From assembly GCA_028716165.1 (NCBI GenBank), contig JAQUQI010000012.1:1-48100 (forward strand): DNA of 48,100 nt, written 5' to 3'. This DNA is from Candidatus Omnitrophota bacterium (GTDB taxonomy: Bacteria > Omnitrophota > Gorgyraeia > JABMRG01). The notes below the pieces were generated by a model that had not been told where the DNA came from, did no database searches, and saw only the letters and a program-made list of their open reading frames with translations. The translations under genes and the position numbers were made by a program. Each line of letters opens with the position of its first letter. Position 1 is the stretch's first letter. Of the stretch, positions 26,739 to 35,882 are shown in pieces.

Positions 26739-28217
26739 TTATGTATTAGCCATTGATATAGCCTTAAACATGGCCTTAGCCTTATTAACAGTCTCCTGGT
26801 ATTCTTTTTCCGGAATAGAATCAGCAACAATACCGGCCCCGACTTGAACATAGGCCTTTGAGCCCTGAAGCAAAATAGTCCGTATTGTAATGCAAACATC
26901 AAGATTTCCGGAAAACGAAAGATAGCCGACACAGCCGGCATAAGGGCCTCTCTTTGCCCCTTCAAGCTCATTAATAATCTGCATGGCGCGTATTTTTGGC
27001 GCGCCCGTCACCGTGCCTGCCGGAAATGAAGCCCTTAAAAGCCGTGTCATATCGGCGGGCGGCAATAATACGCCCGAGCAGTCGCTTACTATATGCATTA
27101 CATGGGAATATTTTTCAATTACCATAAAATCATTTACCCGCACACTGCCCGGCCGGCATACGCGGCCTAAATCATTCCTGCCCAGGTCAACAAGCATAAG
27201 GTGTTCGGCATTCTCTTTCTTGTCACGCAACAGGCTTTTTTCAAATTCGGCATCCTGCTTTTCATCCCTGCCCCTGGGCCGTGTCCCGGCTATAGGCCGC
27301 ACCCGCGCGATGGCGTTTTCTTTGCGCACCATTATCTCCGGGGATGAACCTATAAGCTTGAAGTCCTTAAAAGACAGATAGAACATATAAGGCGACGGAT
27401 TAATAGACCTCAATGCCCTATAAAGGTTTATAGGATTTTTGTCGTACTCGGCCTGAAACCTCTGCGATAACACAACCTGTATGATATCTCCTGAACGTAT
27501 ATATTCTTTTGCCTTTAATACGCTCTTTTTAAAATCAGACTTTGATATATTTGAGCTGATTTCTGCCGCGGGAGCGGGTTTGTCCATAGAGCTAAAATTA
27601 TTCTTAAAAGGCGCGCGCAATCTGCGCGCCAAAACTTCTATCTTTGAAACCGATTTATCATAAAAATCCGAAGCCGGAGCCTTAGAAGATGCCGGAATAA
27701 AGGCGTTGGAGACGATTTTTATCGTATGCCTTATATGGTCAAACACGAGCAGTGTATCGGTAAGCATAAGCCTAAGGTCAGGGACATGAAGATCATCCTT
27801 GCGCGGTAAGGGTAATTTTTCTATAAACCTGACAATATCATATCCGATATAACCTACAAGGCCTCCGCAAAATCTCGGCAGGCCCTTGACCTCAACAAAG
27901 CTAAATTGTTTCATAAACCCGGCTATCTCATCAAGAGGATTAGAGCTTTTGATAATAGTGGTTCCATTTTTTTTCTTTATCCTGACCGTGCCGCCTTTCG
28001 CCTCAATAACCGCGGCAGGATCACTGCTTAAAAAAGAATACCTGCTTATCTTTTCCGCGCCTTCAACAGATTCAAGCAGAAAAGAATGCCTCTTATCGTC
28101 TATTTTCATAAACGCCGAAAGCGGAGTATCAAAATCGGCAAAGATCTCCTTATAAACGGGAATGACATTTCCCTTGCTTGATAATTTTATGAATTCTTTC
28201 TTATCAGGATAATACAC
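26739..28217 (-). CDS. trpE: Anthranilate synthase component I
   Basis: Makes anthranilate from chorismate. The 492 residues have the N-terminal FLLESVEGAEKISRYSFL segment that forms the tryptophan feedback site, and the chorismate-binding half with VRPIAGTRPRGRD, ENAEHLMLVDLGRNDLGRVC, VMHIVSDCSGVL and PAGTVTGAPKIRAMQII. Presence of the LLES motif suggests end-product inhibition. Translation starts at GTG 28217, directly after the hisI stop. No trp leader peptide or T-box separates hisI and trpE, so no attenuation system is visible here. Confidence 0.96.
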   Translation of the reverse strand: MYYPDKKEFIKLSSKGNVIPVYKEIFADFDTPLSAFMKIDDKRHSFLLESVEGAEKISRYSFLSSDPAAVIEAKGGTVRIKKKNGTTIIKSSNPLDEIAGFMKQFSFVEVKGLPRFCGGLVGYIGYDIVRFIEKLPLPRKDDLHVPDLRLMLTDTLLVFDHIRHTIKIVSNAFIPASSKAPASDFYDKSVSKIEVLARRLRAPFKNNFSSMDKPAPAAEISSNISKSDFKKSVLKAKEYIRSGDIIQVVLSQRFQAEYDKNPINLYRALRSINPSPYMFYLSFKDFKLIGSSPEIMVRKENAIARVRPIAGTRPRGRDEKQDAEFEKSLLRDKKENAEHLMLVDLGRNDLGRVCRPGSVRVNDFMVIEKYSHVMHIVSDCSGVLLPPADMTRLLRASFPAGTVTGAPKIRAMQIINELEGAKRGPYAGCVGYLSFSGNLDVCITIRTILLQGSKAYVQVGAGIVADSIPEKEYQETVNKAKAMFKAISMANT

Positions 28218-28589
28218 TTAATACACCTTTTTTGGGTCAAAGACCCTCTTTTCCGTAAAGCACAACCGCGCGCCCCTTGCCTTCCTGTAAAAACAACTCA
28301 TATGCCCCGTATGGCACGCCCCGCCTGTTTGTTCTACTTTTATAAGCAAGCAGTCCATGTCGCAGTCAGGCATAATTGACCTGACCTTCTGGATATGGCC
28401 TGAAGATTCCCCTTTGAACCAAAGTTTTTTTCTTGAGCGGCTGTAATAATGGCACTTTTTTGTCTTTAAGGTTTTTAAAAGCGCCTGCCTATTCATATAT
28501 GCCAGCATCAGCACCTGGCCTGTAGTATTGTCCTGTGTTATAACAGGGATCAATCCATCCTTAAATTTCAACCTGCCTGTCCAATTCAT
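28218..28589 (-). CDS. hisI: Phosphoribosyl-AMP cyclohydrolase
   Basis: Opens the adenine ring in histidine synthesis. A 123-residue monofunctional HisI with the zinc/magnesium motif [20 protein letters not shown] and [19 protein letters not shown]. There is no HisE (pyrophosphohydrolase) domain, so that step must be encoded elsewhere. Overlaps hisF by four bases and abuts trpE. Confidence 0.95.
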   Translation of the reverse strand: MNWTGRLKFKDGLIPVITQDNTTGQVLMLAYMNRQALLKTLKTKKCHYYSRSRKKLWFKGESSGHIQKVRSIMPDCDMDCLLIKVEQTGGACHTGHMSCFYRKARGARLCFTEKRVFDPKKVY

Positions 28590-29341
28590 AGCCTTACACT
28601 CACTCCTTTTTCGCTCAAATACCGTTTAGCCTGCATAATGGTAAATTCCTTGAAATGAAAAATGCTTGCCGCCAATACCGCGTCAGCTTTGCCCTTTGCC
28701 AGGGCCTCGTATAAATGTTGGAGCTTTCCGGCACCGCCTGAAGCTATAACGGGTATGCTCACCGCTTCGGAAACCGACCTTGTAAGATCAATATCATAAC
28801 CGTTTTTCATGCCGTCGCAATCCATGCTCGTAAGAAGAATTTCTCCCGCGCCCATTTTCTGGACATCTCTGGCCCACTGAAGAACGTCTTTTCGCGCCGG
28901 CGTTCTTCCTCCATGCGTATACACCTGCCAGCCGCCTCCGTCTCTTTTGGCGTCAATAGCGACAACAATGCACTGACTGCCAAAGCGCTTTGCCGCGCGC
29001 GTGACAAAGTCAGGCTCTTTTACGGCCATGGTGTTTATTGATACCTTATCGGCGCCCGCCTTTAAAAGCCTTTCTATGGTATCAAGGTCATTTATGCCGC
29101 CGCCAACAGTCAATGGCATAAAAACATCCCTTGCCGTGCGCCGGACCACATCAATAATAATAGGCCTCTGTTCGTAACTGGCGGTTATGTCAAGAAAAAC
29201 GATCTCATCAGCGCCTTCTTTATCATATGCTAAGGCAATTTCAGCCGGATCACCGGCGTCTTTTAAGCCCACAAATTTCACACCCTTTACAACCCGGCCG
29301 TCTTTTACGTCAAGGCAGGGTATGATCCTTTTAGTCAGCAT
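28586..29341 (-). CDS. hisF: Imidazole glycerol phosphate synthase, cyclase subunit
   Basis: Barrel subunit that, with HisH, makes imidazole glycerol phosphate and AICAR. The 251 residues have the catalytic aspartates D11 ([13 protein letters not shown]) and D130 ([11 protein letters not shown]), plus PLTVGGGIN and [12 protein letters not shown]. Overlaps the end of hisA's frame start by 11 bases and hisI by four. Confidence 0.97.
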   Translation of the reverse strand: MLTKRIIPCLDVKDGRVVKGVKFVGLKDAGDPAEIALAYDKEGADEIVFLDITASYEQRPIIIDVVRRTARDVFMPLTVGGGINDLDTIERLLKAGADKVSINTMAVKEPDFVTRAAKRFGSQCIVVAIDAKRDGGGWQVYTHGGRTPARKDVLQWARDVQKMGAGEILLTSMDCDGMKNGYDIDLTRSVSEAVSIPVIASGGAGKLQHLYEALAKGKADAVLAASIFHFKEFTIMQAKRYLSEKGVSVRL

Positions 29342-30086
29342 TTTTATCTTCCTCTGCTAATCTGACGGCCTGGGCCAGGTCAAGCCTCGCCTCATAAACA
29401 GCCTTGCCGGTAATTACGCCTCGTAAATTTGCCTGATAATGAGAGAACTCTATAAGCATCTTAATATCATCAAGGCATGAAACTCCTCCGGCAAGGATAA
29501 CATCAGAGGGCGCGGCCGATTGGACCAGGCCGCTAAACCAGCCTTTGTCCATACCCTGTAATGTTCCGTCAGCCTTTATGTTTGTAAAGATTATAGTCAT
29601 TGCTCCCATAGCGGCCATCTCCCTGCCGAGCTCAAAAGGAGTCTTTGAAACTCCTTCAACCCAGCCTGAAGCCATCACATCCGGGCCGAGAGAATCAATG
29701 CTTATGGCAATACGCCTGCCATATTCACGAATAATACCTTCCGTAAAGCTTAAATCAAGAGCGGCCTTGGTGCCGAGGATAACCCTTGATACACCCATAT
29801 CAAGGAGCCTGGCAATATCATCACGGCTTCTTATCCCGCCGCCAAATTGCAGGGGCAGGTTGATATCTTTATCGTCTAGTATAGATTTTACAACAGCAAG
29901 GTTAATCGGCCGGCCTTCCCGGGCGCCGTCTAAATCCACAATATGGATCATCCCTGCTCCCGCAAGCTTGAAACTTCTGGCTGTCTTTACAGGATCGCTT
30001 GAATAATACGTGCGCCTTTTATAATCACCTTGCGTCAGCCTCACAACCTGACCGCTTATTATATCAATAGCCGGTATTATCAGCAT
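29331..30086 (-). CDS. hisA: ProFAR isomerase
   Basis: 1-(5-phosphoribosyl)-5-[(5-phosphoribosylamino)methylideneamino]imidazole-4-carboxamide isomerase of histidine synthesis. The 251-residue barrel has D8 ([13 protein letters not shown]), [19 protein letters not shown] and D131 (AISIDSLG), and [12 protein letters not shown] near the end. One base separates it from hisH. Confidence 0.96.
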   Translation of the reverse strand: MLIIPAIDIISGQVVRLTQGDYKRRTYYSSDPVKTARSFKLAGAGMIHIVDLDGAREGRPINLAVVKSILDDKDINLPLQFGGGIRSRDDIARLLDMGVSRVILGTKAALDLSFTEGIIREYGRRIAISIDSLGPDVMASGWVEGVSKTPFELGREMAAMGAMTIIFTNIKADGTLQGMDKGWFSGLVQSAAPSDVILAGGVSCLDDIKMLIEFSHYQANLRGVITGKAVYEARLDLAQAVRLAEEDKNAD

Positions 30087-30087
30087 T

Positions 30088-30699
30088 TCACAATCTCACA
30101 AAATTCTCAATTATTTTTAAACCTTGCCCCTGGCTTTTTTCAGGGTGAAATTGCACGGCGTATATATTTTCTTTACATACCATTGAACAAAATTTTCCGC
30201 CGTAATCCGTAAATCCGGCGCAAAATCTGCCGTCTTCGGGCACGGCATAATATGAATGCACAAAATACATATAGGCATTATTGGGTACGCCTTTAAACAA
30301 AGGGCATTCGGCCAATCCCGGGCCGCTTACCCTGTTCCAGCCCATATGCGGTATTTTCAACCCGAAAGAAGGGGTAAACGGCAGGACATCACCTTTTATT
30401 ATATCAAGGCCAGGGTGATTACCGCCCTCGCAGCTTCTTGTAAAAAGAAGCTGCATACCCAGGCATATACCCAGAAAAGGCCTTCCTGAAGCGGCAAATT
30501 TCAGAATATTTGACCGCTGGCCTCTGGCCTCTATTTCACGCAAGGCATCCTCAAAAGCGCCTACGCCCGGCAGTATAAGCTTGTCCGCCTTGATTATATC
30601 ATCAGGGTCACTGCTTATTAAAACATCCCGTGTATAACGCCAAACCGCGTTGACGACAGAGGCAAGATTACCCATACCGTAATCAATGACAATGACCAT
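30088..30699 (-). CDS. hisH: Imidazole glycerol phosphate synthase, glutaminase subunit
   Basis: Class I amidotransferase supplying ammonia to HisF. In 203 residues: IDYGMGNLASV, LPGVGAFEDAL, nucleophile C79 in LGICLGMQ, and the catalytic VQFHPEKSQ near the end. Start and hisB stop share one base (TAATG). Confidence 0.97.
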   Translation of the reverse strand: MVIVIDYGMGNLASVVNAVWRYTRDVLISSDPDDIIKADKLILPGVGAFEDALREIEARGQRSNILKFAASGRPFLGICLGMQLLFTRSCEGGNHPGLDIIKGDVLPFTPSFGLKIPHMGWNRVSGPGLAECPLFKGVPNNAYMYFVHSYYAVPEDGRFCAGFTDYGGKFCSMVCKENIYAVQFHPEKSQGQGLKIIENFVRL

Positions 30700-31307
30700 T
30701 AGTCTATTATCCCTTTTGTGGAGGGTATGCCTTTTTTACGCGCGTCTATCTGGGTCGCCTGATCTAACGCCACGCCCAGCGCCTTAAACACAGGCTCTAA
30801 TGTCGCGTGCAGATCCCGCGCCATCGGTTCAATGCTTATAATAAGGTTAACGCCCATGTGGCCGGCAAAACTCTCAAAAAAATGATCAGCGTCTTTAAGC
30901 GAATAGCCTCTTTCATCCTCCGGACAAGGGCCCGCGCCGGCATTTTCTTTGCGCTCGTATAATCCCCTTCCGCTGATATCAACAGTAACATTAGCCAGGA
31001 CTTTTTCCATGGGAACAGAAGCAAAACCAAACCTGCGTATACCCTTCATGTCTAAAAGGGCTTTTTTAAAGGCCTTGCCTAATTCAATGCCTATGTCCTC
31101 ATTGGTGTGGTGCATATCAATATGCAAGTCCCCCTTCGCCTTGATCTCCAGATCAAATAACCCATGAAAGGCAAAGAGCTCAAGCATGTGATCCAGAAGG
31201 CCGATGCCTGTGCTGATAGAAGCCTTGCCAACACCGTCTATATTTAAACTACCGGTGATATTTGTTTCCGTGGTATTACGGTTTAATAAAGCTGTTCTTT
31301 TTTTCAT
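30699..31307 (-). CDS. hisB: Imidazoleglycerol-phosphate dehydratase
   Basis: Manganese enzyme dehydrating imidazole glycerol phosphate. The 202-residue monofunctional form carries the metal motifs HHTNEDIGIELG and HFFESFAGHMG, and LEPVFKALGVALDQAT. It lacks the phosphatase domain found in enterobacterial HisB. It is the first gene of the compact hisB-H-A-F-I block, preceded by GGAG and by three palindromes in the 130-base gap after hisD. Confidence 0.97.
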   Translation of the reverse strand: MKKRTALLNRNTTETNITGSLNIDGVGKASISTGIGLLDHMLELFAFHGLFDLEIKAKGDLHIDMHHTNEDIGIELGKAFKKALLDMKGIRRFGFASVPMEKVLANVTVDISGRGLYERKENAGAGPCPEDERGYSLKDADHFFESFAGHMGVNLIISIEPMARDLHATLEPVFKALGVALDQATQIDARKKGIPSTKGIID

Positions 31308-31320
31308 AAGTATACGCTCC

Positions 31321-31374
31321 TGTCAATTGACATTGATCCGGTACCGGCTATCCGTTCTTACCGCCATTATGGCG
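31321..31374. promoter_or_regulatory. Three palindromes upstream of hisB, candidate operators
   Basis: Perfect TGTCAATTGACA (31321-31332) touches the hisB ribosome site, perfect CCGGTACCGG (31338-31347) follows after five bases, and CGCCAT-T-ATGGCG (31362-31374) follows after 14 more. No known his regulator motif was recognised. A weak promoter (TTGTTT, 18 bases, GATACT) lies upstream on the minus strand. The remainder of the gap holds a T-run after the hisD stop without a clear stem. Confidence 0.45.
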
Positions 31375-31437
31375 CAGTATCAGAATCCGCGCGCGCATAA
31401 AACAATATATGGTATCTAAAAAAAATCTTGTCAGGCA

Positions 31438-32658
31438 TCAGGCAAATCTTTTCTGTATGGATTCTATATGCCTGTTCAGGCCTTCAAGCGAGGCTATCTT
31501 TTCTATATCAGGTTTAACGAGTTCAAGGGCTTTTTTTGAATAAGAGACTACATGGATACCCTTGATAAAGTCCCATATGCTAAGACCTGAAAAAAACTTA
31601 GCGCTGCCGCCTGTAGGCAAGACGTGGCTGGGCCCTGCTATGTAATCGCTTAAAGCAGTGGGGGAATATTCCCCCAACAAGACACAGCCGGCATTAGTGA
31701 CAAGCTTGAGAAGCTTGGCCGGGTCTTTTACCATAAGCTGTAGATGCTCCGGCGCTATTCTGTTTGAGATCTCGGCCGCCTGCTTTAAATTTTTCACGGC
31801 AATTATATAACCCTTGGACTGCTGCTGCCTCATGAGATTGACGAGTTTTTTTGATTTTGTTATCAGTATAGACATCCCCATAAAATGTTCTGCCTGGGCC
31901 GCCATGTCCGCGGCGATATGTTCAGGGCAGGCGCTGTCATCGGCGATTATCACAACCTCGCTGGGGCCGGCAAGCATATCAATATCAACATAACCGAATA
32001 CCTGCCTCTTCGCCTCACTGACATAAAGATTACCCGGGCCTACTATCTTATCCACCTTTGGTATGGTTTTGGTGCCAAAGGCAAGTGCCGCGATAGCCTG
32101 GGCGCCGCCTACCTTATAAACTTCATTTACTCCTAACAAATTTGCCATTACAAGTATAAACGGATGCACGCTGGCATGCTGGTTCGGCGGAGTAACAATA
32201 ACTATCCTTTTGACCCCGGCTATCCTGGCAGGAATAACCGTCATATAAACAGTGGATATAAGAGGCGCTGTGCCTGCCGGTATATATATGCCTACATTTT
32301 CAAGCGGCGTAATCTTTTCGCCGAGCATTATTCCGTCCTGATGCTTGATCTTCCAGGATTTTTTAATCTGCCTTTTATAGAACTGGTTGATGTTTTCAAT
32401 AGCGACCTTAAAACTGCTCACCAAGGCGGGGTCCATATCCTGATAGGCGCCATTCGTCTCGCCCGGGCCGACCTTAAGCTGTCGGGAATTAAGCTTAACG
32501 CCGTCAAAACGCTTCGTATACTTGACGAGAGAATCGTCTCCGCCGAGCCTGACATCCTCTATGATGTTCGCGACCTTTCTGCGCACATTTTGCCTGATAT
32601 CAAGGCCCCTGCCGTATATTTTTAAAAGCTCTTTGCTGTTAGGCTTTAAAACCCTCAT
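31438..32658 (-). CDS. hisD: Histidinol dehydrogenase
   Basis: Zinc enzyme oxidising histidinol to histidine in two steps. The 406 residues include VGIYIPAGTAPLISTVYMTV, VNEVYKVGGAQAIAALAFG, KIVGPGNLYVSEAKRQVFG, MLAGPSEVVIIAD and YIAGPSHVLPTGGSA. It is slightly shorter than the usual 430 or so. Its ATG overlaps alaS by four bases, an unusual tie between a tRNA synthetase gene and the histidine genes. A 130-base gap separates it from hisB. Confidence 0.96.
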   Translation of the reverse strand: MRVLKPNSKELLKIYGRGLDIRQNVRRKVANIIEDVRLGGDDSLVKYTKRFDGVKLNSRQLKVGPGETNGAYQDMDPALVSSFKVAIENINQFYKRQIKKSWKIKHQDGIMLGEKITPLENVGIYIPAGTAPLISTVYMTVIPARIAGVKRIVIVTPPNQHASVHPFILVMANLLGVNEVYKVGGAQAIAALAFGTKTIPKVDKIVGPGNLYVSEAKRQVFGYVDIDMLAGPSEVVIIADDSACPEHIAADMAAQAEHFMGMSILITKSKKLVNLMRQQQSKGYIIAVKNLKQAAEISNRIAPEHLQLMVKDPAKLLKLVTNAGCVLLGEYSPTALSDYIAGPSHVLPTGGSAKFFSGLSIWDFIKGIHVVSYSKKALELVKPDIEKIASLEGLNRHIESIQKRFA

Positions 32659-35243
32659 ACTGTTTCCCCTAATTGTTTAGCAAGCACCTCTTTCGCTCTG
32701 GATAGAAGCATACCGGCATCTTTCAAGCCTTTAACCCCTCCCTGGGCCGCTTCCTGCCTGCCGCCGCCTGAACCTGAAAAAGAAACCAATATTGTATTAA
32801 GAATGTTTGAGGCATCAAATCCTTTTGCCGCGAGGTCTTTGCTTATACAAAGATATACCGGTATCTTCAAATCATCCGGCGCGGCAAGAAATATAATATA
32901 GCCTTTCTCAAGCCTGTTTCTTATTATATCAGAAATCCTTTTTAAAGCATCCATATTGCGGCCATTCAGGCACTTAATAATAACTCTGATACCCTTCATC
33001 TCTTCGGCAGATTCAATAATAAGATCAACTTCGCCTTCGGATTTTTTCAACATGTCTTTTTCAAGCTTTTTTTTCTCTTGCTTATCCTGAAACGCCTTCT
33101 GCTGTACGGCCAGGCCGCGAGCCTGGTCTTCCTGCCACCGCATGGCATACTGCGCGGTCACAGCTTCTATCCTCCTTATGCCTGAAGCGGCAGAGCCTTC
33201 TTTTACTATCCTGAACAAGGCGATATCGGAAGTATTGCCAAGATGCGTGCCCGCGCAAAACTCAAGGCTTGCATTCCCTGCCTTAACTACTCTTACTTTT
33301 TGGCCATATTTATCGCCAAAAAAAGCCAATGCGCCAGTGGCCCTGGCCTGTTCAATCGTCATCTCTTCAACCGCCACAGCGTTTGCGCCGTTAATGTATT
33401 CATTGACCATGGCCTCCGCTTTTTGTAATTCGCCGGGCGTCATGGCCTTGAAATGAGTAAAATCAAACCTTAACCTGTCGGCATCCACCATAGACCCTTG
33501 CTGCTGGACGTGAGAACCAAGCACACAACGCAAAGCGGCCTGCAGTAAATGTGTCGCCGTATGATTTCTGGCAATATCCATACGCCTTTCAACATTGACT
33601 TCAGATTCAACAATATCAGCCCGGCTTACACGGCCGGACAGGACCTTTATATCAAGGACGATATAACCTTGTACTTTTCTGGCAAAAAAAACTTCGGCTT
33701 CAAAAGCCTTTGAAAAAAGCCTGCCTTTATCAGGCTCCTGGCCTCCCTGTTGAGGATAAAAAACCGATTGGTCTAATATGACCTGCGCCTTAGATAAACT
33801 GCTGTCGGCAGAATGAATCTCGTCGCCGTCGGGCGACATAATACGCAAGACCTTAGCCTTTGAGCGGCATTTATCATAACCGATAAATTCTGTTTTTTCC
33901 TTTATACCAGTGTCTAAAAAAACCGAACTGCTGATATTGCTGTGCTGTCTGGACTGCTCTCTTTGGACGCGCATTAAGCCGTTGAAGGCGTCCTCATCAA
34001 CGCTAAAGCCCCGGCCATGGCAAAGCTGTTTGGTAACCGCGAAAGGCAGGCCATGGGTATCAAACAGGCGAAAAGCATCTTCGCCCGAAAGCATTGCCCT
34101 GCCGGATTCTTGCGCCTCTTTTATCATGGCATCCAGGACCGATCTGCCTTTTTTTAATGTGCTAAAAAATTTTTCCTCCTCAAGCCTCACGATGCCGGCA
34201 ATATCCTGGTGTTTTTTTGACAACTCAGGATAGGGCTCTTGCATGACCTTTGAAACGGAATAAATAAGTTTATATAAAACAGGCTCCTTCGCGCCTAATT
34301 CAATAGCGTGCAATAAAGCCCTGCGCAGTATATTTCTTATAACATAACCTCTATCTTCATTAGAAGGCGTTATCCCGTCCGCAATGGCAAAAACCGCCGC
34401 GCGCGCGTGATCGGCAACAGCATGTATCCTGGAAACACTGCCTCCTGCGGGCGCTATATCAAGCTCTTTTTTTATCGCTTCTATGATGGGAACAAACAGG
34501 TCTGTTTCAAAATTATTTTTTACGCCCTGCATCACCGCGCAGAGGCGCTCCAGGCCCATGCCTGTGTCAATGTTTTTATTAGGCAAAGGCTCCAATAAAC
34601 CTGAATCCTTTCTGTTATATTGGGTAAACACTAAATTCCATATCTCCACAAAACGCCCGCAAGAGCATGCGGGGGTGCAATCAGGCCTGCCGCAGCCGGA
34701 ACGCGGGCCATAATCATAATAAATTTCCGAACAGGGCCCGCAGGGGCCGTTAGGCCCTTTATCTTTGGCCTCTGAAGGCCAGAAATTATCTTTCTGACCG
34801 AGCTTGACAATCCGCTCGCCGGGAATCTTAATCATATCCTGCCATATAAAATAAGACTCTTCATCTTCTTCGTAAACAGAGGCCCAGAGACTGGCCGGAT
34901 CAAGGCGTAAATTAACCGTAAGAAATTCCCATGCCCAGGCAATGGCCTCTTTTTTAAAGTAATCCCCGAAAGAAAAATTGCCAAGCATCTCAAAAAAACT
35001 ATGATGATAACAGGTCCTGCCCACATTATCAAGGTCGGCGGTACGCATACATTTTTGACAACTTGCGGCACGGGTAAAATCCTTTACATTACCCATGAAC
35101 TCGTTTTTAAACTGCGTCATGCCCGCGCTTGTAAAAAGCAGGCTTGGGTCTCCGGCAGGGACAAGGGAATCGCTGGGGACTATCCTGTGCCCTTTGCCCT
35201 TAAAAAAATCCAAGTATTCACCGCGTATCCGGGTATGCTTCAT
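32655..35243 (-). CDS. alaS: Alanyl-tRNA synthetase
   Basis: Class II synthetase charging tRNA-Ala, with editing. The 862 residues begin with the catalytic domain (FTSAGMTQFKNEF, CYHHSFFEMLGNFSFGDYFK), then the editing domain with HTATHLLQAALR and FCAGTHLGNTSDI zinc-site residues, and a C-terminal C-Ala domain with GSGGGRQEAAQGG. Length and domain order are standard. It overlaps recX upstream by 26 bases, following the recA-recX-alaS order known from many bacteria. Confidence 0.97.
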   Translation of the reverse strand: MKHTRIRGEYLDFFKGKGHRIVPSDSLVPAGDPSLLFTSAGMTQFKNEFMGNVKDFTRAASCQKCMRTADLDNVGRTCYHHSFFEMLGNFSFGDYFKKEAIAWAWEFLTVNLRLDPASLWASVYEEDEESYFIWQDMIKIPGERIVKLGQKDNFWPSEAKDKGPNGPCGPCSEIYYDYGPRSGCGRPDCTPACSCGRFVEIWNLVFTQYNRKDSGLLEPLPNKNIDTGMGLERLCAVMQGVKNNFETDLFVPIIEAIKKELDIAPAGGSVSRIHAVADHARAAVFAIADGITPSNEDRGYVIRNILRRALLHAIELGAKEPVLYKLIYSVSKVMQEPYPELSKKHQDIAGIVRLEEEKFFSTLKKGRSVLDAMIKEAQESGRAMLSGEDAFRLFDTHGLPFAVTKQLCHGRGFSVDEDAFNGLMRVQREQSRQHSNISSSVFLDTGIKEKTEFIGYDKCRSKAKVLRIMSPDGDEIHSADSSLSKAQVILDQSVFYPQQGGQEPDKGRLFSKAFEAEVFFARKVQGYIVLDIKVLSGRVSRADIVESEVNVERRMDIARNHTATHLLQAALRCVLGSHVQQQGSMVDADRLRFDFTHFKAMTPGELQKAEAMVNEYINGANAVAVEEMTIEQARATGALAFFGDKYGQKVRVVKAGNASLEFCAGTHLGNTSDIALFRIVKEGSAASGIRRIEAVTAQYAMRWQEDQARGLAVQQKAFQDKQEKKKLEKDMLKKSEGEVDLIIESAEEMKGIRVIIKCLNGRNMDALKRISDIIRNRLEKGYIIFLAAPDDLKIPVYLCISKDLAAKGFDASNILNTILVSFSGSGGGRQEAAQGGVKGLKDAGMLLSRAKEVLAKQLGETV

Positions 35244-35694
35244 TTATAACCTCAAAAACAATACTGTTTGAAAAACCGCGCCTCATAAGATAAGAATACA
35301 GGCGCCTTTTTGCTTTACCGGCATCTATACCTTTAAAACTAGCCATTCTATTCGCCGAAAGTTTAAGCGCTATCTCCATTTCGCTAAACTCCTGCTTAAG
35401 GCCTACAGCCGTATTGTCAATTAGCTGCCTGTCAACCCCCTTCAACAAAAGCTCTCTTTTAATTTTACGAAAACTATGCCCCTGGCCCTGGAGCCTTGAC
35501 CGTGTCCATAGCATAGAAAATTTTTTATCGTCTATCAGAGATTTTTCCTTAAAATCCGCGACAAGGCTGTTTATCACATGCGCGGGAAAACCCTTTTTCT
35601 TAAGCTTTTGCCTGATCTCCGCTTCGGTGCGAGGCCGATAATTCAGAAGGCTTACAGCATAAAGCCTTGCCCTGTCAAAAACATCTATCTTCAT
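35218..35694 (-). CDS. recX: RecA regulator RecX
   Basis: Small helical protein that modulates RecA filaments. The 158 residues show tandem three-helix repeats: YRPRTEAEIRQKLKKKGF, DDKKFSMLWTRSRLQGQG, and KIKRELLLKGVDRQLID, as in RecX. It starts about 188 bases after recA and overlaps alaS by 26 bases in another frame. A good AAAGGAG site lies about 13 bases before the ATG, longer than usual. Confidence 0.92.
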   Translation of the reverse strand: MKIDVFDRARLYAVSLLNYRPRTEAEIRQKLKKKGFPAHVINSLVADFKEKSLIDDKKFSMLWTRSRLQGQGHSFRKIKRELLLKGVDRQLIDNTAVGLKQEFSEMEIALKLSANRMASFKGIDAGKAKRRLYSYLMRRGFSNSIVFEVINEAYPDTR

Positions 35695-35782
35695 CGGGCT
35701 GTAAAAATCACTCCTTTGCCGAAAAATACGGTAATCCTGTTATCCTATCCTTAAAAAACTCTCAACCGGTACACAAGGGCGT

Positions 35783-35799
35783 GCCGCGGATAACGCGGC
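35783..35799 (-). terminator. Stem-loop between recA and recX
   Basis: A perfect 6-base stem GCCGCG/CGCGGC with a 5-base loop lies in the 188-base recA-recX gap. A six-T run follows about 24 bases later, not directly, so it may lower rather than stop read-through into recX. No gene is visible in the gap. Confidence 0.35.
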
Positions 35800-35882
35800 G
35801 AGGCTTCCATAAAAATGCCGGTATCGCCATGGTAAGCGTGTCCGGTAAAGAACTCTGCTTGATATTCGTCCAGGCTTTCTTA

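Noticed and set aside
28190-28240. Tryptophan attenuator or T-box before trpE
   Set aside because: hisI ends exactly where trpE begins; there is no leader in which such an element could lie.
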